From a bacterium HR33 (GTDB lineage Bacteria; Gemmatimonadota; Gemmatimonadetes; Gemmatimonadales; GWC2-71-9), in contig BEIJ01000002.1 of assembly GCA_002923375.1 (NCBI GenBank), positions 434,001 through 498,000 on the forward strand: a stretch of 64,000 nt of DNA, written 5' to 3'. Made by a program: the position numbers and the translations under genes. Under the pieces are notes generated by a model. It saw only the letters and a list, made by a program, of their open reading frames with translations, did no database searches and had not been told where the DNA came from. Of the stretch, positions 46,388 through 59,704 are shown in pieces. Positions within the stretch are counted from its first letter, which is position 1; each line of letters starts with the position of its first letter.

Positions 46388-47322
46388 TGCGGGTCGTGGT
46401 GACCGGGGCGGCGGGCTTTCTGGGCTCGCACTTGTGCGACCGGCTGGTGGCCGCCGGGTTCGAGGTCGTGGGCTTGGATAACCTGATAACCGGGGCGCGC
46501 GGCAACCTGGCGCACCTGGCCAAGCATCCGGCCTTTCGTCTGGTGGAACACGACGTAAGCCGCCCCATCGAGATCGGCGGGGCGGTGGATGCGGTCTTTC
46601 ACTTCGCCTCTCCCGCTAGCCCCGCCGACTATCTCAAGCTGCCGATCCAAACTCTCAAGGTAGGTTCCCTGGGGACCCACAACGCGCTGGGACTGGCCAA
46701 GGCCAAGAAGGCCAGGTTCGTGCTGGCCTCCACCTCCGAAGTCTACGGAGATCCCCAAGTCCATCCTCAACCGGAGAGCTATTGGGGTCATGTCAACCCG
46801 GTGGGGCCCCGGGGTGTATATGACGAGGCGAAGCGTTTTGCCGAGGCGATGGCGATGGCCTACCACCGGGTACACGGGGTGGATATCAGGATCGTTAGAA
46901 TCTTCAACACCTACGGGCCGCGCATGCGCCCCAACGACGGGCGGGTGGTCTCGAACTTCATTGTGCAGGCCCTGACGGGAAAGCCGATTACGGTTTACGG
47001 CGACGGATCGCAGACCAGGTCTTTCTGCTACGTGGACGATCTGATTGACGGAGTGATGGCGGCGTTCGAGCGCGGGGACCCGGCCCCGATCAACCTGGGT
47101 AACCCCACCGAGTTCACCGTGCGGGAGTTGGCCGATCTGGTGTTGCGGCTTACCGGTTCGAAGAGCCCCGTCGTTTTCGAGCCTTTGCCGCAGGACGACC
47201 CCAAGCAGCGGCGGCCGGATATCACGCGGGCCAGGGATCTGCTGGGCTGGGAACCCCGGGTTTCGCTGGAGGAAGGGTTGAGGCGCACCATCGGTTATTT
47301 CAGAGAACTGCTGGCGGCGTAG
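46387..47322 (+). CDS. uxs: UDP-glucuronate decarboxylase (UDP-xylose synthase)
   Basis: 311-residue extended SDR. Its Rossmann motif is [16 protein letters not shown], the active-site loop [17 protein letters not shown] and [11 protein letters not shown] carry the catalytic residues, and [21 protein letters not shown] is diagnostic of UXS enzymes. It decarboxylates UDP-glucuronate to UDP-xylose. The start may be GTG 46384 or ATG 46387; the ATG, in a TGATG overlap with ugd, is preferred. No glycosyltransferase genes for these sugars are in the window. Confidence 0.93.
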   Translation: MRVVVTGAAGFLGSHLCDRLVAAGFEVVGLDNLITGARGNLAHLAKHPAFRLVEHDVSRPIEIGGAVDAVFHFASPASPADYLKLPIQTLKVGSLGTHNALGLAKAKKARFVLASTSEVYGDPQVHPQPESYWGHVNPVGPRGVYDEAKRFAEAMAMAYHRVHGVDIRIVRIFNTYGPRMRPNDGRVVSNFIVQALTGKPITVYGDGSQTRSFCYVDDLIDGVMAAFERGDPAPINLGNPTEFTVRELADLVLRLTGSKSPVVFEPLPQDDPKQRRPDITRARDLLGWEPRVSLEEGLRRTIGYFRELLAA

Positions 47323-47333
47323 GGAGGATCTCT

Positions 47334-48059
47334 GTGGCCAAGAAAGCCGCGGGTTTGAATCCGGAACAACTCCTCGAGCGGGCCAAGGAGCGCTTCGACG
47401 CGGACGATTACTACGGTTGTATTCATCTGTTGGACGAGCTGATCGAGAGCGGCCGGGCATTCGCCGACGCTCATCACCTTCGCGGTCTGGCCTACTTCAT
47501 GCTGGGACAACCGCAGCGGGCCCTGGAATCGCTGGATCGGGCGCTGGAGGAAAACCCCCGCTATCTGGAGGCGCTGATCCATCGAGCTATAGTGCTGGGA
47601 TCGATGGGGCGGAGCGAGGAGGCGGAAGAAACCTTTGCCAGAGCCCGGGCCATCGGATCGGCGACCATAGCGGGGATACCGGCCCACTATGCCGCCAAGT
47701 TGGCCAATCAGCATGCTGCGCTGGGCGAAGCCTATGCGGAAGCCGGGGCGGTGGATCGGGCCATTGAGCAGTACCGCGCTGCCTTGGAGTTGGGCCCTGC
47801 GTTCCACGACCTCCGCTATCGGCTCGCCCGCCTGTTGTTGGATGCGGGGCGGGCATTGGAAGCGCGGGAAGAGTTGGAGCGCGTGGCGGCTGCGCGTCCC
47901 GGTGCGGCGGAAGTGAAGGCGGCGCTGGGGTTGGCCTGCTATCTGTCGGGAGATGCCCTCACCGCGCGGCGCCTGTGGGAGGAGCTCAGAAGAGATCGGC
48001 CCGACGACGTTCGGATCAGAGCCTACCTGGCAATGCTGGACCGTGCCCCCGAGGGGTAG
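47334..48059 (+). CDS. TPR-repeat protein, cytoplasmic
   Basis: 241-residue helical protein of about six tetratricopeptide repeats, for example ADAHHLRGLAYFMLGQPQRALESLDRALEENP and AALGEAYAEAGAVDRAIEQYRAALELGP. No signal peptide or membrane segment is seen, so it should be cytosolic. The GTG start at 47334 has a GGGAGGATC site upstream. It is followed after seven bases by an exported TPR lipoprotein. TPR proteins act as protein-binding scaffolds; the partner is unknown. Confidence 0.85.
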   Translation: MAKKAAGLNPEQLLERAKERFDADDYYGCIHLLDELIESGRAFADAHHLRGLAYFMLGQPQRALESLDRALEENPRYLEALIHRAIVLGSMGRSEEAEETFARARAIGSATIAGIPAHYAAKLANQHAALGEAYAEAGAVDRAIEQYRAALELGPAFHDLRYRLARLLLDAGRALEAREELERVAAARPGAAEVKAALGLACYLSGDALTARRLWEELRRDRPDDVRIRAYLAMLDRAPEG

Positions 48060-48066
48060 GCGTAGA

Positions 48067-48984
48067 GTGAGGGTTACCGGTGCCGGGGTCTGGCCGCTGG
48101 CGGTGCTGGTTCTCGCTGCCTGCGGGTCCACCGCAGGCGAGCATGAAACGCTGGGAGACAGAGCGTATGCCGCCCGGCACTATGCGGACGCCTTGGTGGA
48201 GTATCGCATTGCGCTGAGGCAGCGGGCTCCCAACCCCGGGTTGAGGGCCAAGGCTGCGATGGCGGCGCTGAAGGCGGGGGATTTGGAAGCGGCGGCGGAA
48301 GAATATGTGAAGTTGGCTGAAGAAGGAGGCGAGGAGCGCATTACGGAGGCGGCGGATGGACTGGAGCGGGTGGCTCGTGCGGCGGTGGAGCAGGACGATC
48401 GAGACGCTCTGGGGAAAGCTCTTGCCGGGTTGCGCGCGATAGCCTCGGGCCGGGCCTTGGGGGCTTTCGCCGTGGAGTTGGCTCGGGCCGCAGGCGAGGA
48501 CCCGACTTCGGGGGAAGCGCTGAACATTTTGCCCTATGCTGCCGCCAGCGCGCCCGACGCGCGGAAACAGGATTCCCTGATGTACCTGTATGGGCTCGGG
48601 TTGGCTCGCAGAGGGCGCTGCCCGGACGCTTTGCCGGTACTGGAGTCTCTGGTACGGCGCAGGAGAGAACCGGCGGTGGTCGGGCCGGCGGGGCGGGAGC
48701 TTGCTCGGTGCGCTCTCAACCTGGGGCGGAAAGCGCTGGACGACGGCCAGCCGCAGCAGGCGGAGGAATGGTTCCGGCGAGCGGCGGGTTACGGTGGTTC
48801 CGATCCATTGGCTCGGGCGGCGTATATCGGTCTGGGCGACGTGCTGTTCGCCCGAGGCGACTACGCGGGAGCAGCGGGCGCGTATCAGCAGGCGATGATC
48901 GGTGCGGAGCCGGGAGACTCGCTGGCTGCGATCGCTGCGGAGAAACTCAATCTGCTGGCCAACGCGGGGGCCATCATCCGATGA
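48067..48984 (+). CDS. TPR-repeat lipoprotein
   Basis: 305 residues from the GTG at 48067. The signal peptide ends in lipobox LVLAAC, then tetratricopeptide-like repeats follow (ADALVEYRIALRQRAPNPGLRAKAAMAALKAGD, and near the end YIGLGDVLFARGDYAGAAGAYQQAM). It lies between a cytosolic TPR protein and BamD, which it overlaps by 4 bases, so a role in outer-membrane protein assembly is possible but only inferred. The upstream open frame within the previous gene was rejected because the signal peptide begins at this GTG. Confidence 0.8.
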   Translation: MRVTGAGVWPLAVLVLAACGSTAGEHETLGDRAYAARHYADALVEYRIALRQRAPNPGLRAKAAMAALKAGDLEAAAEEYVKLAEEGGEERITEAADGLERVARAAVEQDDRDALGKALAGLRAIASGRALGAFAVELARAAGEDPTSGEALNILPYAAASAPDARKQDSLMYLYGLGLARRGRCPDALPVLESLVRRRREPAVVGPAGRELARCALNLGRKALDDGQPQQAEEWFRRAAGYGGSDPLARAAYIGLGDVLFARGDYAGAAGAYQQAMIGAEPGDSLAAIAAEKLNLLANAGAIIR

Positions 48985-49724
48985 AAGCCGGGGCGGTGCT
49001 GGGGGCCTTCCTGCTGGCGGCGGTCGCGGCGTGCGGCGGCAGGCGCGAGCCGCCGCGGATCCCTCCCGAAACGCTCCTGGAAGAGGCGAAAGCCCTTTAC
49101 CGCCAAGGGAAGATCGGTCCCGCCAAAGAGCGACTGGAGCGGGTTACCTCCGGCTCCGGTGCGCGAGGGCCGGTCCTGGCCGAGGCGTATTACTATCTGG
49201 GAGAGTGCGAATTTGCCCAGGGGCTATACCTGGAAGCCTCTCGCCAGTTCCGGCGGGTGGCGGATGGTTTTCCCCAGCATCCCCTTGCCCCTGACGCTCT
49301 GCTGCGGGCCGGAGACGCTCTGGCCCAGCTGTGGAAAGAGCCGGAGTTGGATCCGGAGTACGGCGAGAATGCCATGGCCACTTACCGGGAGCTCATGGGG
49401 CGGTTTCCGGAGAGCCGTGCAGCGCGCCGTGCGGCTTTGAAGATGAACGCGCTGGCTGAAAGGTTCGCGGAAAAAGATTACAAGAACGGTATCTTCTATC
49501 AGCGGCTCAAGGCTTACGACTCGGCGATCATTTATTTCAGAAGCGTGGTGGCCAACTACGCCCAGTCGAGCTTTGCTCCTAGGGCACTGATCAAGCTGGT
49601 GGAGATATACCGGGAACTCGATTACAACGAAGAGCTTCGGGAAACCTGCCAGCACCTTCGCAACTACTATCCTGACGCCGACGGGTTGAACGAGGTCTGT
49701 CCGCCGGGTACGGGAACGTCGTAG
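48981..49724 (+). CDS. bamD: Outer membrane protein assembly factor BamD
   Basis: 247-residue lipoprotein with lipobox AAVAAC, then five TPR-type repeats, including ALYRQGKIGPAKERLERV and QFRRVADGFPQHPLAPDALLRAGDALAQL. It also has the characteristic YQRLKAYDSAIIYFRSVVANYAQSSFAPRALIKLVEIY near the C terminus. It is part of the BAM complex that inserts beta-barrel proteins into the outer membrane, which supports a diderm cell. The ATG overlaps the preceding stop by 4 bases. Confidence 0.88.
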   Translation: MKAGAVLGAFLLAAVAACGGRREPPRIPPETLLEEAKALYRQGKIGPAKERLERVTSGSGARGPVLAEAYYYLGECEFAQGLYLEASRQFRRVADGFPQHPLAPDALLRAGDALAQLWKEPELDPEYGENAMATYRELMGRFPESRAARRAALKMNALAERFAEKDYKNGIFYQRLKAYDSAIIYFRSVVANYAQSSFAPRALIKLVEIYRELDYNEELRETCQHLRNYYPDADGLNEVCPPGTGTS

Positions 49725-49744
49725 GAAAGCGGGGGTTAGGTATC

Positions 49745-50325
49745 TTGTCTGGCAGGATCGGGATCTTCGGAGGGTCGTTCGATCCGATTCATTTGGGGCA
49801 TCTGGTGGCCGCCGAGCAGGCGCGGGAGCAGCTGGAGCTGCAAGAGGTGCGCTTCGTTCCGGCCGCGCGGCAGCCCTTCAAGGTGGAAGGACATGAAGCC
49901 GATGCCCGCCATCGGGCGGAGATGGTGAGGCTGGCGATAGCCGACAATCCCTACTTCGTTCTCGATCTGAGGGAGATAGACAGGGGAGGGGTGTCCTATA
50001 CGGTCGACACGCTGCGGGAATTGAAGGCGGAACGCCCGGCGGATGAGTTATTCTTAATACTGGGAGCCGACGCCGCTCGGGATTTGGGCAAGTGGCGGGA
50101 GGCTGGGGAGCTGCCGCGGCTGGCGACCGTGGCGGTGGTGACGCGTCCCGGAGCGGCGCCTCCTGCCGGGGCGGGAATTTCGCTGGTGATTTCGGCGCCG
50201 GGGATCGACGTCTCCGCCACCGAGATAAGGGAAGCGGTTAGAGCGGGGCGCTCGATTCGCTATCTGGTGCCGCGGGCGGTGGAGGAATACATCGCGGCGC
50301 ACGGCCTGTACCGTACGGGGGACTG

Positions 50326-50326
<1 letters not shown>
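49745..50326 (+). CDS. nadD: Nicotinate-nucleotide adenylyltransferase
   Basis: 193-residue enzyme of NAD synthesis. The nucleotidyltransferase motif [21 protein letters not shown] is at the N terminus, [21 protein letters not shown] is in the middle and ISATEIR-type [21 protein letters not shown] near the end. It begins at TTG 49745, where GGGGTTAGG precedes it. Its stop shares a base with the secA ATG (TGATG), so the two are translationally linked. Confidence 0.94.
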
Positions 50327-53586
<3,260 letters not shown>

Positions 53587-53629
53587 CGGCCCGCGCAGTT
53601 CGGTGCGGTTGCCGCAATCTTTGGGCGAC

Positions 53630-53660
53630 GCCCGGGCGGCCCGCCTGGGCCATTTTTATT
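53630..53660 (+). terminator. Rho-independent terminator after secA
   Basis: GCCCGGGCG (53630-53638) pairs with CGCCTGGGC (53642-53650) through nine positions including one G-U, with loop GCC. It is followed by CATTTTTATT. It ends the nadD-secA unit just before radC, whose ATG lies seven bases beyond the last T. Confidence 0.8.
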
Positions 53661-53666
53661 CGACCT

Positions 53667-54350
53667 ATGCCCCTCAAGCTGTCGGAGACCCGCCCGGAGG
53701 AGCGTCCTAGGGAGCGGCTTTTCGCCTTAGGACCCTCCGCGTTGACTACGGTGGAGCTTCTAGCCATCGTGATAGGTACGGGTACCAAGAGTGGAGACGC
53801 CCTGGAGGTGGCCCGGGAACTGTTGGGTGAGGCGCGGGGAAGCCTCCGGATTCTGGGGAGGCGGCCGGCGGCGGCTGTGGCCGGGATTCGAGGTCTAGGC
53901 CGGGCTAAGGCGGCTCGAGTAATCGCCGCTTTGGAGCTGGGGCGCCGGTTGAACGAGGAGACCCGCCAGTCGGGAATCCCGGTACGCTCCCCGGCGGATG
54001 TTTACCGTTACTGCGCTCCCGCTCTGCGGGACTTGCTGGTGGAGGAGTTCCATCTTTTGATACTGGACGCTCAGAACCGGATCAACCGGGACCTGTTGAT
54101 AACCCGGGGCACGCTTACCAGCTCGCTGGTACACCCCCGGGAAGTTTTCCGCCCGGCGATTGCGGAAGCGGCGGCGGGAGTGATCGTGGTGCACAATCAT
54201 CCCAGCGGGGATCCCGCCCCGTCGGCGGAGGACCGGGCCGTAACCCGGCAGCTGGTGGCGGCGGGAAGACTGCTGGACCTCCCGGTGCACGACCACGTGA
54301 TCGTAGGGGGAGACCGATACTTCAGCTTCGCGGAAGCGGGGCTCTTATGA
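53667..54350 (+). CDS. radC: RadC-like JAMM-domain protein
   Basis: 227 residues: an N-terminal helix-hairpin-helix region (AGIRGLGRAKAARVIAALELGRR) and a C-terminal MPN/JAMM domain with the family signature VIVVHNHPSGDPAPSAEDRAVT. Named for an old DNA-repair phenotype; its real activity is unsettled. The ATG at 53667 sits after the secA terminator, and no clear promoter of its own is visible. It overlaps rel by 4 bases. Confidence 0.92.
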   Translation: MPLKLSETRPEERPRERLFALGPSALTTVELLAIVIGTGTKSGDALEVARELLGEARGSLRILGRRPAAAVAGIRGLGRAKAARVIAALELGRRLNEETRQSGIPVRSPADVYRYCAPALRDLLVEEFHLLILDAQNRINRDLLITRGTLTSSLVHPREVFRPAIAEAAAGVIVVHNHPSGDPAPSAEDRAVTRQLVAAGRLLDLPVHDHVIVGGDRYFSFAEAGLL

Positions 54351-56518
54351 CTACGGCGCTGTCGGAGATCTCTTCCGAGTTCGGCCGCGCCCTGGCCGCG
54401 CGGAAGGATCGCCTGGACCTGGCACTCTTGGAACGGGCCTACCAGTTCAGTGCCGCGGCGCACCGGGGCCAGAAGCGCCTTTCGGGGGAAGAGTTCGTTT
54501 CCCACTCGGTGGAAGTGGCCAAGATCCTGGTGGAGCACAACCTTGATTCCGTAACGGTGGCTGCAGGCCTGCTCCACGACGTGGTGGAGGACGCCGACGT
54601 CACTCTGGAGGAAGTGCGCGAGGAGTTCGGCGAGGAGATCGCCGGAATCGTGGACGGGGTGACCAAGCTTTCCACTTTGACCTTCCGCTCCAGCGCGGAA
54701 GAGCAGGTGGAGAACTACCGCAAGCTCCTCCTTTCGGTGGCGCGGGATGCCCGGGTAATCATCGTGAAGCTGGCCGACCGGCTCCACAACATGCGCACCT
54801 TGGAGCATCTCCCCCCCGAGGACCAGAAGCGGATCGCCTTGGAAACGCGGGAAATCTACGCGCCCCTGGCGCACCGCTTCGGCATGGCGGGGATCAAGGC
54901 GGAACTCGAAGATCTGAGCTTCAAGTTCCTGGAACCGGAGGAGTACCGGCGGCTGGCGGCCAAAATCCAAGCCAAGCGAGCCGAGAGAGAAGAGATGATC
55001 AACCGCCTGAAGGTCCCCTTGGAAGAGGCGCTGCGGCGGGCGGGGATCACCGATTTCGAAGTGACCGGCAGGCCCAAGCACTTGTGGTCTATTTACAAGA
55101 AGATGCGCCAGCGCAACCGCCCCTTCGAAGAGATTTACGACCTCATGGCGGTCCGGGTGTTGGTCAACACGGTGGCGGAGTGTTACCACGCCCTGGGCGT
55201 CATCCACCACCACTGGACTCCGCTCCAGGAGCGGATCAAGGACTACATCGCCTCGCCTAAATCCAACGCCTACCAGTCGCTTCATACCACGATCTTCGGT
55301 CCGGGGGGTCAACTCTACGAGATTCAGATTCGCACCCGGGAGATGCACCGCACCGCGGAGTACGGTATCGCGGCGCACTGGGTGTACAAGGAGGAGCGCA
55401 CTCCGGACGAGCTGGACAGCCGGTTCGCCTGGTTCCGGCAGCTGCTGGAACTCCAGCAGGACGCTCACACTCCGGAGGAGTTTCTCGAGTTTCTGAAGAT
55501 CGATCTCTATCAGGACGAGATCTTCGTCTTTACTCCCAAGGGTGACGTGAAGCGGCTGCCCAAGGGAGCTACGCCGATCGATTTCGCCTTCGCGGTGCAT
55601 ACCGAAGTGGGTCTCAGATGTCAGGGAGCCCGGGTCAACGGCAGGATCGCGCCGCTGCACCGGCCGCTGAAAAACGGCGACACGGTGGAGATTCTGACGG
55701 GTCCTTCGGTGCGGGTGAGCAAGGACTGGCTGCTCCACGTGAGGACCGCGCGGGCCCGGCACCGGATCCGCCGCTGGATCAAGCAGGAAGAGTCGGCCAG
55801 GAGCATCGCCTTGGGCCGGGAGATTTTGGCCCGCGAGCTGAGGCGCAGAAAACTTCCCATGCCGGAGGATGAAACTTTAGGCCGGGCGGCGCCGTCGTTG
55901 GGTCTCGCCACTGCGGAACAGGTTCTCCAAGGACTCGGCTCGGGGGACTTGGCCATAGGGCACGTGATCCGGGCGCTCTTTCCCGATCGCCCGGCGGAAG
56001 AACTCCAACCTCCCAAGCCCAGCGCTCTGGGCCGCGTGGTGGAGCGCTTCCGGCTGGGCCGGGGGGTGCGGATTCAGGGAGTGGACGGGTTGATGGTGCG
56101 TTACGCCCAGTGCTGCCAGCCGGTTCCGGGAGACGCGGTGGTGGGGTACGTGACCCGGGGAAGGGGTATCTCTATTCACCGGGCGGATTGTCCCAACCTG
56201 CTCACCTTGCCCCAGGCTCCCGAGAGAAGAGTAGAGATCGACTGGCAGCGGACCGAGGGCGAAGTATTCGTGGTGGCGATCGCGGTGAGCGGCGAAGATC
56301 GGCGGGGTTTGTACGCAGACTTGATGGGCGCCATATCGGGGACGGGGACCAACATTCGCAACGTCGAGCTTCAGGCGCGCGACGGTGCGGCGTTCGGTAC
56401 CGTAGTGGTGGAAGTGGAAAACCAGGCGCATTTGACCAAGGTGATCCGCGCCATGAGGCGGGTGAAAGGCATAACCAGCGTGGAGCGAAGAGATCCCAGC
56501 TTGAGGTCGGCCGAGTGA
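54347..56518 (+). CDS. rel: Bifunctional (p)ppGpp synthetase/hydrolase (Rel/SpoT type)
   Basis: 723-residue stringent-response enzyme. The HD hydrolase domain is intact (FVSHSVEVAKIL, GLLHDVVEDADVT). The synthetase domain has RIKDYIASPKSNAYQSLHTT, with the RxKD charge pattern of bifunctional enzymes, and EIQIRTREMHRTAEYGIAAHW. A TGS domain (FVFTPKGDVKRLPKGATPIDFAFAVH) and C-terminal ACT domain (ISGTGTNIRNVELQARDG) follow. It overlaps radC by 4 bases and lies three bases before uvrB. Confidence 0.96.
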   Translation: MTTALSEISSEFGRALAARKDRLDLALLERAYQFSAAAHRGQKRLSGEEFVSHSVEVAKILVEHNLDSVTVAAGLLHDVVEDADVTLEEVREEFGEEIAGIVDGVTKLSTLTFRSSAEEQVENYRKLLLSVARDARVIIVKLADRLHNMRTLEHLPPEDQKRIALETREIYAPLAHRFGMAGIKAELEDLSFKFLEPEEYRRLAAKIQAKRAEREEMINRLKVPLEEALRRAGITDFEVTGRPKHLWSIYKKMRQRNRPFEEIYDLMAVRVLVNTVAECYHALGVIHHHWTPLQERIKDYIASPKSNAYQSLHTTIFGPGGQLYEIQIRTREMHRTAEYGIAAHWVYKEERTPDELDSRFAWFRQLLELQQDAHTPEEFLEFLKIDLYQDEIFVFTPKGDVKRLPKGATPIDFAFAVHTEVGLRCQGARVNGRIAPLHRPLKNGDTVEILTGPSVRVSKDWLLHVRTARARHRIRRWIKQEESARSIALGREILARELRRRKLPMPEDETLGRAAPSLGLATAEQVLQGLGSGDLAIGHVIRALFPDRPAEELQPPKPSALGRVVERFRLGRGVRIQGVDGLMVRYAQCCQPVPGDAVVGYVTRGRGISIHRADCPNLLTLPQAPERRVEIDWQRTEGEVFVVAIAVSGEDRRGLYADLMGAISGTGTNIRNVELQARDGAAFGTVVVEVENQAHLTKVIRAMRRVKGITSVERRDPSLRSAE

Positions 56519-56521
56519 ACG

Positions 56522-58582
56522 ATGCCGGTCTTCGAGCTGAGGATGCCCTTTGCCCTTGCCGGTGACCAGCCGAAGGCGATAGCCCAGCTGGTGGCCGGCC
56601 TGGAGCAGGGAAAGCGCTACCAGACCCTGCTCGGCGTGACCGGTTCGGGCAAGACGGTCACCATGGCGAACGTGATCGCCCAGCACGGGCGTCCCACCCT
56701 GGTGCTATCCCACAACAAGACTCTGGCGGCGCAGCTCTACGGCGAACTCAAATCGTTCTTCCCCCGAAACGCGGTCGAGTACTTCATCTCCTATTATGAC
56801 TACTACCAGCCGGAAGCCTACGTGCCGGCCACCGACACTTACATAGCCAAGGACGCCTCGATCAACGCGGATATCGAAGCGTTGCGCCTCAGGGCCACTT
56901 CCAGTTTGATGGAGCGGGAGGATGTGATCATCGTGGCCACGGTGAGCGCCATTTACGGTTTGGGCGATCCGGTGGAGTATCGGGCGCTCATGGCCACGGT
57001 GGAGGTGGGTGAAGAGCGGCGGAGGGATTCGATCCTCGAGGATCTGGTGCGCATCCACTACCGCCGCAACGACGCGGCGCTAGAGCGGGGTACCTTCCGC
57101 GTTCGGGGGGACACGATCGAGGTCTATCCCGCTTACGAGGAGCAAGCGGTGAGGATCGAGCTGTGGGGCGATCTGGTGGAGCGCATCAGCAAGATCGATC
57201 CTCTGAGGGGGACGGTAATAGCCGAGCTTCGCCGCTGCGCCATCTATCCCGCCACCCATTACGTCGTTCAAAGGCCCACTCTGGAGGCGGCGGTCAGGTC
57301 GATCCGGCGAGAACTGCAGGAGCGCCTTGCAGAGCTCCGCGCGGCTGGCAAGCTCTTGGAAGCGCAGCGTCTGGAGTCGCGCACCAACTTCGACATCGAC
57401 ATGCTCCTGGAGATCGGAACCTGCGCCGGGATCGAAAACTACAGCCGCCACCTGAGCGGCCGGCGCCCGGGAGAACGGCCCGCCTGTTTGCTGGATTATT
57501 TTCCGGCGGATTTTTTGACCATAGTGGACGAGTCCCACGTAACGCTGCCGCAGCTGGCAGGGATGTACGAGGGTGACCGATCCCGCAAGCTCACTCTGGT
57601 GGAATACGGCTTCCGCCTTCCCTCGGCGCTGGACAACCGGCCCCTGAACTTCGATGAGTTCATGTCCCTGGTGCCCAAGATGATTTTCGTCTCCGCCACT
57701 CCCGGGGATCTGGAGCTTGAGCTGAGCGGCGGGGAGGTGGTGGAACAGATCATCCGGCCCACGGGATTGGTGGATCCCGAGGTGGAAGTGCGTCCGGTGG
57801 CGGGCCAGGTGGACGACCTGCTGGCGGAGATCAGAAAGACTACGGCTCGAGGAGACCGCGTACTGGTTACGACTCTCACCAAGCGCATGGCGGAAGACCT
57901 TACGGACTATCTGCAACAGACCGGAGTGCGGGTGCGGTACATGCACTCCGACATAGACGCCATAGAGAGGATGGAGATAGTACGAGGACTGCGGCTGGGA
58001 GAGTTCGACGTGCTGGTGGGAATCAATCTCCTGCGCGAAGGGCTGGACCTACCGGAGGTCGGCCTGGTGGCGATCCTGGATGCAGATCAGGAGGGGTTTT
58101 TGCGCTCCGACCGCTCGTTGATTCAGACCGTGGGCCGGGCCGCGCGCAACGCAAACGGCAAAGCGATCCTGTACGCCGATCGGATTACCGGTTCCATGGC
58201 CCGGGCGCTGGAGGAGATGTCCCGCAGGCGCGCGATCCAGGAGGCCTACAATCGGGAGCACGGTATCACTCCGGTCTCGATCCGCAAGTCGGTAGAACAG
58301 GTGAAGCTGGTTACCCGAGTGGCCGACGCGCGCTTCAAGAGACCTGCAGCGGCGGTCGGTGCGGGGAAGGCCGGCGCCAAAGATTTGGACGCGCTCATAG
58401 CGGAGCTCGAGCGGCAGATGAGAGAAGCGGCGGCGGAACTCAACTTTGAGCTGGCGGCCGAGCTGAGAGATCAGATCTTCGAGCTCAAAGCGGCCAAGGA
58501 CCCGCTGCGGCGGGAGCCGGCGGGTTGGGAGGCCCGGGCCGCTGGAGCCCGGGTCCGGGCAGCGCGAAGACGCCGTGCGTGA
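56522..58582 (+). CDS. uvrB: Excinuclease ABC subunit B
   Basis: 686-residue DNA damage recognition helicase of nucleotide excision repair. Walker A is GVTGSGKT (38-45), the beta-hairpin region is [22 protein letters not shown], and helicase motif VI is QTVGRAARN. The C-terminal UVR domain ([28 protein letters not shown]) binds UvrC. Its last 8 bases overlap tsaE. Confidence 0.97.
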   Translation: MPVFELRMPFALAGDQPKAIAQLVAGLEQGKRYQTLLGVTGSGKTVTMANVIAQHGRPTLVLSHNKTLAAQLYGELKSFFPRNAVEYFISYYDYYQPEAYVPATDTYIAKDASINADIEALRLRATSSLMEREDVIIVATVSAIYGLGDPVEYRALMATVEVGEERRRDSILEDLVRIHYRRNDAALERGTFRVRGDTIEVYPAYEEQAVRIELWGDLVERISKIDPLRGTVIAELRRCAIYPATHYVVQRPTLEAAVRSIRRELQERLAELRAAGKLLEAQRLESRTNFDIDMLLEIGTCAGIENYSRHLSGRRPGERPACLLDYFPADFLTIVDESHVTLPQLAGMYEGDRSRKLTLVEYGFRLPSALDNRPLNFDEFMSLVPKMIFVSATPGDLELELSGGEVVEQIIRPTGLVDPEVEVRPVAGQVDDLLAEIRKTTARGDRVLVTTLTKRMAEDLTDYLQQTGVRVRYMHSDIDAIERMEIVRGLRLGEFDVLVGINLLREGLDLPEVGLVAILDADQEGFLRSDRSLIQTVGRAARNANGKAILYADRITGSMARALEEMSRRRAIQEAYNREHGITPVSIRKSVEQVKLVTRVADARFKRPAAAVGAGKAGAKDLDALIAELERQMREAAAELNFELAAELRDQIFELKAAKDPLRREPAGWEARAAGARVRAARRRRA

Positions 58583-58982
58583 GTACACCCTTTCCCAACT
58601 GGAAGAAGCGGCGCTCCAGTGGTGGCGGGAACTTCCCCGAGGGGCGGTGGTCTGGCTCACCGGGGATCTGGGGACCGGGAAGACTACATTGGTTCAGGCG
58701 TTTACCCGCGCGGCCAACGCCACTCCGGCAACTAGCCCCTCTTTCGCCTTGGTTCACGAGTACGCCTCTCCCGAAGGGCCGTTGATTCACGTCGACTGCT
58801 ACCGCTTGCGGCGGCCGGAAGAGGCACTGGATCTGGACCTTCCCGAGCTTGGCCGCAGGGCGCGACTACTGTTCATCGAGTGGCCTGAGCGCGCGGTGCC
58901 CTTCGTGCCGGCACCCGACCTGCATTTGAAACTGTTCTACGGCAGCTCGCCGGATCGGAGAAGAATCGAGGGGAGCCGATGA
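58575..58982 (+). CDS. tsaE: tRNA threonylcarbamoyladenosine biosynthesis ATPase TsaE
   Basis: 135-residue P-loop ATPase of the TsaBDE complex that makes t6A37 in tRNAs. Walker A is [12 protein letters not shown] and the conserved [11 protein letters not shown] and HVDCYRL follow, then [11 protein letters not shown] start at 58575 inside the uvrB end. It overlaps tsaB by 4 bases, a natural pairing. Confidence 0.93.
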   Translation: MREYTLSQLEEAALQWWRELPRGAVVWLTGDLGTGKTTLVQAFTRAANATPATSPSFALVHEYASPEGPLIHVDCYRLRRPEEALDLDLPELGRRARLLFIEWPERAVPFVPAPDLHLKLFYGSSPDRRRIEGSR

Positions 58983-59704
58983 GCCTGTACCTGGCGCTGG
59001 ACACGGCCACGCCGTTCGGCAGCGTCGCTCTGGGGACGCGGGAGCAGCTCCTGGCCGAGCTTTTGATCGGCGATCGGCGCCACGCTGCGGCGACGGCGGG
59101 AGCGATAGAGGAACTCCTGGCCATGGCGGGGAAAGGATGGCCCGACATAGAGGGCGTCGTGCTGGCCGACGGCCCGGGAAGCTTCACCGGCCTCAGGATC
59201 GGGTTCGCCACGGCGAAGGGGTTGATCGCCGCCCGGCCGTCTCTGCAACTACGCATCGCCCCCTCGCTGATGAGTACGGCATTCGCTGCGGCGGCGTTTT
59301 TCAAAGGGCCGATCGCGGCGGTGTACGATGCGCTCCGCGGCGAGGTCTTTGCGGCAGTGTATCGCTTCGAGCCGGAGGGGGTGCAGGAGATTCTGGCACC
59401 TTCCCTTACCACGCCGGATGCGCTGCTCGCTCTCCCGGTAAAACCCGAAGTGGCAATCGGAGACGCGGCTATCCTCTATGGGGATATTCTGGCCCGTTGG
59501 ACGGGAAAGGATGCAGTTCCTCCTCCCGCAGGTGCGCCCCGGGCCGGAGCACTTCTGAGCCTGCTGGGTGTACCAGGGGCAACGGAGGAAGTGCGGGATC
59601 CGGGGCGATTGGAGCCCAATTATGGGAGACTGGCAGAAGCCCAGCGCCGCTGGGAAGCCAAGCACGGCAGGCCGTTACCGGGTTCGGGAAGCCACCAGCG
59701 CTGA
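58979..59704 (+). CDS. tsaB: tRNA threonylcarbamoyladenosine biosynthesis protein TsaB
   Basis: 241-residue ASKHA-fold scaffold of the t6A complex. It begins LYLALDTATPFGSVAL and has the core GVVLADGPGSFTGLRIGFATAKGL. It pairs with TsaD (not in the window) and TsaE. The C-terminal part overlaps the start of rimI by 83 bases if rimI begins at ATG 59622. Confidence 0.93.
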   Translation: MSLYLALDTATPFGSVALGTREQLLAELLIGDRRHAAATAGAIEELLAMAGKGWPDIEGVVLADGPGSFTGLRIGFATAKGLIAARPSLQLRIAPSLMSTAFAAAAFFKGPIAAVYDALRGEVFAAVYRFEPEGVQEILAPSLTTPDALLALPVKPEVAIGDAAILYGDILARWTGKDAVPPPAGAPRAGALLSLLGVPGATEEVRDPGRLEPNYGRLAEAQRRWEAKHGRPLPGSGSHQR

